Source of the DNA: Pseudomonas nitroreducens
GTDB taxonomy: Bacteria; Pseudomonadota; Gammaproteobacteria; Pseudomonadales; Pseudomonadaceae
NCBI RefSeq assembly: GCF_024170165.1
Contig: NZ_JALJXP010000003.1
Coordinates: 1-64,000 of the forward strand
DNA: 64,000 nucleotides
Direction: 5' to 3'
Position numbers and translations under genes: made by a program. The first letter of the stretch is position 1. Each line of letters opens with the position of its first letter. Shown piece by piece: positions 55,521-64,000 of the stretch. Below the pieces are notes generated by a model that was given only the letters and a program-made list of their open reading frames with translations, was not told where the DNA came from and searched no databases.

Positions 55521-56420
55521 TCAGTTGGAGTCGAACACGCCCGAGGACAGGTAACGGTCGCCACGGTCGCAGATGATCGCCACCAGGGTCGCGTTTTCCA
55601 GCTCGCGGGACAGGCGCAGCATGGCCGCCACCGCACCACCGGAGGACACGCCGCAGAAGATGCCCTCTTCGCGGGCCAGCCGGCGCATCACGTCCTCGGC
55701 TTCGGTCTGCTGCATGTCGACGACGCGGTCGACTCGGGTCGCATCGAAGATCTTCGGCAGGTATTCCTGCGGCCAGCGGCGGATGCCGGGGATGGCCGAG
55801 CCTTCCATCGGCTGCAGGCCGACGATCTGCACGTTGGGGTTCTGCTCCTTGAGGTAGCGCGACACACCCATGATGGTGCCGGTAGTGCCCATGGAGCTGA
55901 CGAAATGGGTGATCTCGCCGCCGGTCTGCTGCCAGATTTCCGGGCCGGTGGAGTGATAGTGGGCGATCGGGTTGTCGCCGTTGGCGAACTGGTCGAGCAC
56001 CTTGCCCTGGCCTTCGCGCGCCATCTGGTCGGCGAGGTCGCGGGCGCCTTCCATGCCCTGCTCCTTGGTCACCAGGATCAGCTCGGCGCCGTAGGCGGTC
56101 ATGGCGGCCTTGCGCTCGGCGGTGGAGTTGTCGGGCATGATCAGGATCATGCGGTAGCCCTTGATCGCCGCCGCCATTGCCAGGGCGATGCCGGTGTTGC
56201 CGGAAGTGGCTTCGATCAGCGTGTCACCGGGCTTGATGTCGCCGCGCAGTTCGGCACGGGTGATCATCGACAGCGCCGGGCGATCCTTCACCGAACCCGC
56301 GGGGTTGTTACCCTCGAGTTTAACCAGCAGGGTGTTGGAGGTTTCCCCGGCCAGGCGCTGCAGGCGCACCAGCGGGGTATGGCCGACGCAATCGGCGATA
56401 GTCGGGTACTGCACGGTCAT
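55521..56420 (-). CDS. cysM: Cysteine synthase B
   Basis: A 299-residue PLP enzyme making cysteine (or S-sulfocysteine from thiosulfate) from O-acetylserine. The PLP Lys is in [13 protein letters not shown], the phosphate loop in [12 protein letters not shown], and [15 protein letters not shown] and [13 protein letters not shown] complete the site. The Arg-rich [15 protein letters not shown] and RVD segments favour the CysM rather than CysK branch. First gene of the cysM-rlmD pair. In PAO1 pirA lies upstream of cysM (from memory); here the sensor kinase gene follows directly upstream. Confidence 0.95.
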   Translation of the reverse strand: MTVQYPTIADCVGHTPLVRLQRLAGETSNTLLVKLEGNNPAGSVKDRPALSMITRAELRGDIKPGDTLIEATSGNTGIALAMAAAIKGYRMILIMPDNSTAERKAAMTAYGAELILVTKEQGMEGARDLADQMAREGQGKVLDQFANGDNPIAHYHSTGPEIWQQTGGEITHFVSSMGTTGTIMGVSRYLKEQNPNVQIVGLQPMEGSAIPGIRRWPQEYLPKIFDATRVDRVVDMQQTEAEDVMRRLAREEGIFCGVSSGGAVAAMLRLSRELENATLVAIICDRGDRYLSSGVFDSN

Positions 56421-56521
56421 GGAAGCACTCGGATCTGGAACAGGGCGCCCTATGATACCGGCAAAAGTCGCCCCGCCATACGAAACTTCCTAACAAGCCG
56501 TGTACAGGGGCCGGCGCCCGC

Positions 56522-57868
56522 TCAGGCCGCCGCCGCATCGGGTAGCCGCAGGTGCACACGCAGCCCCGCTTCGGCGCAGTCCGCCCAGAGCTCGCCGCCC
56601 TGCATGCGCAGCGAGCTGCGGGCAATGCTCAGGCCCAGGCCGAAGCCTTCGCCGGTGCGCGCATCGGAGAGCCGGGTGAAGGGCAGGAAGATGCGCTCCA
56701 GGTCACTTTCCGCCACACCGGGACCATCGTCTTCCAGCCACAGGTGCCACCCAGCGGACTCGCGCCGGCCGCTCAGACGGATGCGGCCGTTTTCCGGAGA
56801 GTGACGGATGGCGTTGCGCAGCAGGTTTTCCAGGGCCTGGGCCAGGCCGTTGAGATGGCCGCGCACGCGGCAGTCCGACGGCACCTGATAAAGGAAGCGC
56901 TCGGTGCTCCAGCCCGCCTCGAAGCAGGCATCGTCCACCAGCAGGTCCCACAGCGAGCGCAGGTCGATCTCTTCCAGCTCCACGCGCGGGCGCTCGGTAT
57001 CCAGCCAGGCCAATTCCAGGGTGTCGGCGACCAGGCGCTGCATCACTTCCACTTCGCGCTCCACGCGCTGGCGCAGTGCGGCTTCGCTGATCGGGCTGTC
57101 GCCGGCGACCCGCAGGCGGCTGAGCGGCGTGCGCAGCTCGTGGGACAGATCGCGCAGCAACTGGCGCTGCAGGCCGACATGGCCGCGCAGACGTTCGGCC
57201 ATGTGATCCAGCGCGCGACCCAGCTCGCCGAGCTCGTCGCGCCGGGCGATCAGTTCCGGGCCGGCGACCGAGCCGAGGTTATCCGCCTGCAGGGCGTTGG
57301 CGTGTTCGCGCAGACGGCCGAGCGGGCGCACCAGTCGGCGATAGATCAGCCCGCAGAGCATCAGCGCAAGGATCGCCGGCACCAGCGCGTGGCTGATGGA
57401 CTGGCGCAGGAAGGTCAGGCCACCAGGCAGGTAGCGCTGCGGCAGCTGCACCACCAGCCGGCCAGCGCCCGGCTCGTCCGGAAAGGGAATGCCGATGTAC
57501 GGCAAGGTGACCGAGCGCGAGCTCACCGGCCAGTCCAGCCCACGCTGGAAGGTCAGGTGCGCCACGTCCTCCATGGGCAGCGGCTGCGTGCCCAGCGACT
57601 GCAGACGGGCATCGACCACGACCATCCACACCGGCTCGCGCTGCTTCATCTGCGTCAGCCAGGCATCGACACCCGCCGCCCCGCCCGTACGCCAAGCTTG
57701 CTGGGCTTCGTCGGCATAGCCGGCGAGCACCTGCCGCGCCGCCTCGGAGAGGAAGTAGCTGTCGCGCTCCATCTGTTTGCCCCAGTTCCAGGACAGCCAG
57801 ATCACCGACAGGCACAGCACCACCAGGGCGACGGCGAGCTTCCAGAACAGCGAGTGGCGGCCAGGCAT
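56522..57868 (-). CDS. Two-component sensor histidine kinase (PirS-like)
   Basis: 448 residues. TM1 ~10-30, a ~120-residue periplasmic sensor, TM2 ~158-178, HAMP, then HisKA with the phospho-acceptor His243 (LLRDLSHELRTPLSRLR). The ATPase domain has the N box LENLLRNAIRHSPENG, DDGPG, and GEGFGLGLSIA. Its position between cysM and gacS, next to an OmpR regulator, corresponds to PirS of P. aeruginosa, which senses ferric-enterobactin availability. The cognate receptor gene pirA is not next to it here. It starts one base after the regulator stop. Confidence 0.9.
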   Translation of the reverse strand: MPGRHSLFWKLAVALVVLCLSVIWLSWNWGKQMERDSYFLSEAARQVLAGYADEAQQAWRTGGAAGVDAWLTQMKQREPVWMVVVDARLQSLGTQPLPMEDVAHLTFQRGLDWPVSSRSVTLPYIGIPFPDEPGAGRLVVQLPQRYLPGGLTFLRQSISHALVPAILALMLCGLIYRRLVRPLGRLREHANALQADNLGSVAGPELIARRDELGELGRALDHMAERLRGHVGLQRQLLRDLSHELRTPLSRLRVAGDSPISEAALRQRVEREVEVMQRLVADTLELAWLDTERPRVELEEIDLRSLWDLLVDDACFEAGWSTERFLYQVPSDCRVRGHLNGLAQALENLLRNAIRHSPENGRIRLSGRRESAGWHLWLEDDGPGVAESDLERIFLPFTRLSDARTGEGFGLGLSIARSSLRMQGGELWADCAEAGLRVHLRLPDAAAA

Positions 57869-57869
57869 C

Positions 57870-58580
57870 TCAGTCCTCGGCCTCGGCGAACACGTAGCCC
57901 TTGCCCCACACGGTATGCAGCTGGTGGCGGACGTAGCCGATGGCCTGCAGCTTGCGGCGCAGGTGGCTGACGTGCATGTCCAGGCTGCGGTCGTGGGCGG
58001 TGAAGGCGCGGTGCAGCACGTGCTGATAAAGGAAGGGTTTGCTCAGGGTCTCGCCCTGGCTGCCAAGGAAGGTTTCCAGCAGGCGGTACTCGGTGCCGGT
58101 CAGGCCCGCCCACTGGCCATCGAGGCCGACGTCGTCCTTCTGCGGATCCATCTGCAGCCCGGTCGGCGCTGGCATCATCGACTGGCTACCGCGCTCCAGC
58201 GCCACGCGGCGCAGCACGGCATCCACCCGCACGCTCAGCTCGGCGAGGCTGAAAGGCTTGGGCAGGTAGTCGTCGGCGCCCTGGGAGAAACCGGCGATGC
58301 GGTCCTGCTCGGCGCCCAGGGCGGACATCAGGATCACCGGCACCGCGCGCTCGCGGCGCAGGGTACGGAGGATGTCCAGACCGCCGGTGCCGGGCAGCAT
58401 GATGTCCATCAGCACCAGGTCGTAGTCGCCGCCGCGCGCCTGGGCCAGGCCTTCGTCGCCATCCTGGCACCAGGTGACCGCGAAGCCGCGCTCGCTCAGA
58501 TGGGAAGACAGATGGGCGCCCAGGGTCGGGTCGTCCTCGATGGTCAGCAGGCGCAGGCCGGATGAAGCGATGGCATTCAT
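57870..58580 (-). CDS. OmpR-family response regulator (PirR-like)
   Basis: 236 residues. The receiver domain has the acidic pocket E15-D16-D17, the phospho-acceptor Asp59 (LVLMDIMLPGTGG) and Lys108 in LPKPF. It is followed by a winged-helix DNA-binding domain (LTGTEYRLLETFLGSQGETLSKPFLYQHVL...DMHVSHLRRKL...GKGYVF). Partner of the downstream histidine kinase, one base apart. A perfect palindrome 26 bp upstream of the start may be its own operator. Identification as PirR rests on position and is not proven. Confidence 0.9.
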   Translation of the reverse strand: MNAIASSGLRLLTIEDDPTLGAHLSSHLSERGFAVTWCQDGDEGLAQARGGDYDLVLMDIMLPGTGGLDILRTLRRERAVPVILMSALGAEQDRIAGFSQGADDYLPKPFSLAELSVRVDAVLRRVALERGSQSMMPAPTGLQMDPQKDDVGLDGQWAGLTGTEYRLLETFLGSQGETLSKPFLYQHVLHRAFTAHDRSLDMHVSHLRRKLQAIGYVRHQLHTVWGKGYVFAEAED

Positions 58581-58605
58581 ATTAAATAAGACTGATTAGC
58601 AATTG

Positions 58606-58620
58606 CGTGAAGTATTCACG
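58606..58620. promoter_or_regulatory. Palindromic operator candidate upstream of the response regulator gene
   Basis: A perfect 15-bp dyad CGTGAA-GTA-TTCACG in the regulator/gacS intergenic region, 26 bp from the regulator start. On the minus strand its TTCACG overlaps where a -35 would be, in front of an AT-rich -10 zone (TTATTTAATAT). Autoregulation is plausible. Confidence 0.45.
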
Positions 58621-58649
58621 ATTCCGCGCGCTCCCGGCAAGGCAAAGGG

Positions 58650-58678
58650 CTTCCGACGATGGTCTGAACCGCTACACT
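58650..58678 (+). promoter_or_regulatory. Possible gacS promoter
   Basis: The -10-like TACACT (58673-58678) is ~30 bp before the GTG start, with a weak -35 region (TTCCGA at 58651-58656, 16-bp spacing). The leader would be short (~22 nt) and contains the GGAGG ribosome site. Confidence 0.4.
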
Positions 58679-58707
58679 GCCGGGGATAAACGCATCGGAG
58701 GAAGCGC

Positions 58708-61479
<2,772 letters not shown>

Positions 61480-61495
61480 AGACGGAATTCAATCG

Positions 61496-62485
61496 ATGCG
61501 CATCATCCTGTTCAGCAACCAGACCTACGACCGCGACAGCTTCCTCGCTGCCAACCATGGCCTCGGCTTCGAGCTGCATTTCCAGCAGGCGCAGTTGCGC
61601 GAGGACACCGTCGCCCTGGCCATGGGCTTCGAAGTGGTCTGCCCCTTCGTCAACGACGACCTGTCGCACCCGGTGCTGGAGCACCTGGCGGCCGGCGGCA
61701 CGAAACTGATCGCCCTGCGCTCGGCCGGCTACAACCATGTCGACCTGGCCGCCGCCCATGCGCTGGGTCTGGCCGTGGTGCGCGTACCGGCCTATTCGCC
61801 CCACGCGGTGGCCGAACATGGCGTAGGACTGGTCCTGGCGCTGTGCCGGCACCTGCATCGCGCCTACAACCGCACCCGTGAAGGCGATTTCTCCCTGCAC
61901 GGCCTGACTGGCTTCGACCTGCACGGGCGCACAGTCGGGATCATCGGCAGCGGGCAGATCGGCGAAGTCTTCGCCCGCATCATGAGCGGCTTCGGCTGCC
62001 ACATCCTGGCCTGCGACCCTTATCCCAACCACGCCATCGAGGCACTGGGCGGGCGCTTCGTCGAACTGGACGAACTGCTCGCGCAGTCCGACATCCTCAG
62101 CCTGCACTGCCCGCTCAACGACGCGACCAAGCACCTGATCAATGCCCGCAGCCTGGAACGCATGAAGCGCGGCGCCATGTTGATCAACACCGGCCGTGGC
62201 GCACTGGTCGACACCCCGGCGCTGATCGAGGCGCTGAAGAGCGGCCAGCTCGGCTACCTCGGCCTGGACGTCTATGAAGAGGAAGCCGACATCTTCTTCG
62301 CCGACCGCTCCGACCAGCCGTTGCAGGACGACGTGCTGGCGCGACTGCTGACCTTCCCCAACGTGATCATCACCGCGCACCAGGCCTTCCTGACCCGCGA
62401 AGCGCTGGCCGGAATCGCCCAGACCACCCTGGCCAACATCGCTGCCTGGCGGGCCGGCAATCCGGTCAACCTGGTGAAAAACTGA
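61496..62485 (+). CDS. ldhA: Fermentative D-lactate dehydrogenase
   Basis: A 329-residue NADH-dependent enzyme reducing pyruvate to D-lactate. The start MRIILFSNQTYDRDSFL, the cofactor loop VGIIGSGQIGEVFARIMSGFG, and the catalytic Arg/Glu/His in LINTGRGALVD, LGLDVYEEEADIFF and IITAHQAFLT are characteristic. The 16 bp between gacS stop and this ATG hold little ribosome site (GGAATTC), so some coupling to gacS is likely. The gacS-ldhA order is conserved in P. aeruginosa (from memory). Confidence 0.95.
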   Translation: MRIILFSNQTYDRDSFLAANHGLGFELHFQQAQLREDTVALAMGFEVVCPFVNDDLSHPVLEHLAAGGTKLIALRSAGYNHVDLAAAHALGLAVVRVPAYSPHAVAEHGVGLVLALCRHLHRAYNRTREGDFSLHGLTGFDLHGRTVGIIGSGQIGEVFARIMSGFGCHILACDPYPNHAIEALGGRFVELDELLAQSDILSLHCPLNDATKHLINARSLERMKRGAMLINTGRGALVDTPALIEALKSGQLGYLGLDVYEEEADIFFADRSDQPLQDDVLARLLTFPNVIITAHQAFLTREALAGIAQTTLANIAAWRAGNPVNLVKN

Positions 62486-62547
62486 GCAGAAGGCGCTCGC
62501 ATCCGCACGCCACGCGCCCTAGAATGCCGCGCTTTCCCGGAGGACCC

Positions 62548-62988
62548 ATGGCCCAGCACGATTTCCGCTACACCCTGCTCAACCCGCAATTCACCCTCAA
62601 CGAGTGCCGCGCGCTGACTCCGGGCCGCTACCAGGTCACCGGCATCGGTGGCTCGATCAAGGCCGGCGACACCCTGCTGGTCAGCCTCAAGGGCAGCAAG
62701 AGCCTGAGCATGACCCTGGCAGTGGAAAAGGTCCGCCACCTGATCAACCCGCCGGGGCAGTGGATGGCCGTGGCCAAGGGACCGGTGTTTCGTGAACTGG
62801 GTATCCACGAGTGGAAGGTCAATTGCGACGGCTGCGCGGCTACACTGGACTTCGAATTCGCCGTCGATGCCACCCTCGGCAAGGCTGCCCAGCAGCCCGC
62901 CGCCGAGCAGCGCATCGCCGAACTCGGATGGGCCAAGGCTGGCAACCGCCACCTCTGCCCGGATTGCCAGAGCAAGGAGACTGCATGA
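62548..62988 (+). CDS. Hypothetical zinc-ribbon protein
   Basis: 146 residues, cytoplasmic. A beta-rich N-terminal part (YTLLNPQFTLNECRALTPGRYQVTGIGGSIKAGDTLLVSLKGSKSLSMTLAVEKV) is followed by C-D-G-C near residue 94 and C-P-D-C near the end, a split zinc-ribbon. I do not know a characterised homologue; I recall a conserved hypothetical at this position in Pseudomonas. ATG 62548 follows GGAGGACCC. It overlaps the META lipoprotein gene by four bases, so the two are coupled. Confidence 0.75.
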   Translation: MAQHDFRYTLLNPQFTLNECRALTPGRYQVTGIGGSIKAGDTLLVSLKGSKSLSMTLAVEKVRHLINPPGQWMAVAKGPVFRELGIHEWKVNCDGCAATLDFEFAVDATLGKAAQQPAAEQRIAELGWAKAGNRHLCPDCQSKETA

Positions 62989-63386
62989 AAGCCCTGATCG
63001 CCAGCGCCTGCACCGCGCTGACCCTGGCCGGCTGCGCGAGCAAGCCGGTTCCCGAAGCGGAGCAGACCTACCGCGTGGAATGGGTCGGCGAGCACCCGCT
63101 GATCGACTACACGCACATCAGCCTGACCCTGGACGGCAACGGCCGCGCCTACGGCAGCGCCGGCTGCAACCACTGGTTTGCCAGCTACAAGCTCGAGGGT
63201 GACCAGTTGACCTTCGGCCAGCCCGGCGCCACCCGCAAGCTGTGCGCCGACCGGGTGATGGAGCAGGAGCAGCAGTTCCTCAAGATGCTCGGCGACGTGC
63301 AGCGCTGGGATATCACCGAGGAAGGCGAGTTGCGCCTGTGGCCGGCCAGCGGCCGCGCCATGCGCATGTGGCCCGAACGCGGCTAG
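62985..63386 (+). CDS. META-domain lipoprotein (HslJ-like)
   Basis: 133 residues. The lipoprotein signal peptide has lipobox LAGC (Cys17) followed by ASKP. The META domain is YRVEWVGEHPLIDYTHISLTLDGNGRAYGSAGCNHWFASYKLEGDQLTFGQPGATRKLCADRVMEQEQQFLKML. The GxAGCN and M-x-x-E-x-x-F motifs match HslJ-like proteins linked to heat and novobiocin tolerance. Likely anchored in the outer membrane, facing the periplasm. Starts within the stop of the zinc-ribbon gene (ATGA). Confidence 0.87.
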   Translation: MKALIASACTALTLAGCASKPVPEAEQTYRVEWVGEHPLIDYTHISLTLDGNGRAYGSAGCNHWFASYKLEGDQLTFGQPGATRKLCADRVMEQEQQFLKMLGDVQRWDITEEGELRLWPASGRAMRMWPERG

Positions 63387-64000
63387 AACAGGCTGAGCTG
63401 CTCGTGGGCGCCGCGCAGATCGACCAGGCGCACGCCCACGCCGATCAGCCGCACCGCTTTATTGCCGCGCTGGAAGGCCTGCCCCAGCAACAACCGGTAG
63501 CTTTCCAGGTCCCGCGCGGCGCCCGCCTGCTCCAGGGTGGTCTGGGTGAAGTCGTGGAACTTCAGCTTTATGAAAGGTTTGCCCGGCCGGTAGCTGGTGT
63601 CCAGGCGCGTCATGCGCCGCTCCAGCTCGCCCAGTAGCGACGGCAACTCCTCCTGGCAGGCCGCCAGGTCCGGCAGGTCCTGGTCGAAGGTGTTCTCCAC
63701 GCTGATCGACTGGCGCCGGCTGTCCACCTGCACCGGACGGTCGTCGACACCCCGCGACAAGCCCCAGAGCCGTTCGCCGAAACTGCCGAACTCCTTGGCC
63801 AGCTGGATGCGCGACCAGTCGCGCAGGTCCGCGCAGGTACGGATCCCCAGACGTGCCAGCTTCTCGGCGGTGACCTTGCCCACGCCATGCAGCTTCTTTA
63901 CCGGCAGGTCGGCGACAAAACCATCCACCTCGTCAGGCGTGACCACGAACAGGCCGTTGGGCTTGCGCCAGTCGCTGGCGATCTTGGCGATGAACTTGTT
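63383..64000 (-). CDS. dinB: DNA polymerase IV, 3' part (cut by window end)
   Basis: The visible 205 C-terminal residues of a Y-family lesion-bypass polymerase. It starts at the window edge with NKFIAKIASDWRKPNGLFVV, the end of the palm. Then come the thumb helix-hairpin-helix (VKKLHGVGKVTAEKLARLGI), the little finger (SISVENTFDQDLPDL...FIKLKFHDFTQTT) and the C-terminal QLSLF, a beta-clamp-binding peptide. The catalytic acidic residues lie outside the window. It converges on the META lipoprotein gene with a 4-bp overlap of stops. Confidence 0.95.
   Translation of the reverse strand, partial: NKFIAKIASDWRKPNGLFVVTPDEVDGFVADLPVKKLHGVGKVTAEKLARLGIRTCADLRDWSRIQLAKEFGSFGERLWGLSRGVDDRPVQVDSRRQSISVENTFDQDLPDLAACQEELPSLLGELERRMTRLDTSYRPGKPFIKLKFHDFTQTTLEQAGAARDLESYRLLLGQAFQRGNKAVRLIGVGVRLVDLRGAHEQLSLF

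Overview
The window is chromosomal DNA from a GC-rich gammaproteobacterium, almost certainly a Pseudomonas of the broad P. aeruginosa / P. nitroreducens / P. citronellolis kind (genus confident, species not resolvable by eye). The pointers are a full GacS hybrid kinase, MupP, a TyrA-AroA fusion, an LpxO-type hydroxylase, PtrB, and Pseudomonas-type REP elements (core GTAGGAGCGAGCTTGCTCGCG). Gene order, compared from memory, resembles three blocks that lie apart in P. aeruginosa PAO1: rpsA to rluB, the rnd/ptrB neighbourhood, and relA/cysM/gacS/dinB. The first ~110 bases are low-complexity and look like a contig edge.

1-9.4 kb: a small periplasmic DUF2790 protein, an exported zinc-PLC/S1-P1-fold protein, an MFS_3 exporter, a DEAD-box RNA helicase, a reductase/Nudix pair, an NlpC/P60 peptidase and two overlapping EamA-type permeases.

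9.4-21.2 kb (minus strand): rpsA with its own sigma70 promoter and a structured leader carrying a terminator-like hairpin. Upstream lies a tightly coupled cluster gyrA-serC-pheA-cysC-hisC-tyrA/aroA-cmk, which makes serine, phenylalanine, tyrosine and chorismate precursors. A stand-alone APS kinase gene (cysC) sits in it between pheA and hisC.

21.4-29.9 kb: methionine/purine salvage (mtnA, mtaD), ubiquinone synthesis (ubiG), murein recycling (mupP), a YciK-type SDR, a diguanylate cyclase, rluB with a long repetitive Arg/Pro tail, and a Nudix hydrolase.

30-45 kb: an orphan cbb3 oxidase subunit I gene with a CcoQ-like Cys-tailed partner, a second DUF2790 gene, then a housekeeping/accessory mixture (YafJ amidotransferase, HIT protein, PtrB, CPCC protein, LysE-type exporter, YcgN, nitroreductase, hydroxyacid dehydrogenase, YcgL, RNase D, SMP-30-like protein, acyltransferase, sulfurtransferase).

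45-51 kb: a Sel1-repeat protein, an unrecognised gene in AT-rich flanks, a FadL/OmpP1 porin, a divergent MarR/thioredoxin-like thiol module with a Rof-like gene, a DUF2058 protein and LpxO.

51-64 kb: mazG-relA, rlmD-cysM, a PirRS-like two-component pair, gacS, ldhA, a zinc-ribbon protein with a META lipoprotein, and the 3' part of dinB cut by the window end.

No tRNA, rRNA, CRISPR array, insertion sequence or prophage was found. The points most worth a second look are the Cys-tailed MarR/CPVC module, the orphan CcoN with its Cys-rich CcoQ-like partner, cysC inside the aromatic operon, and the rpsA leader hairpins.
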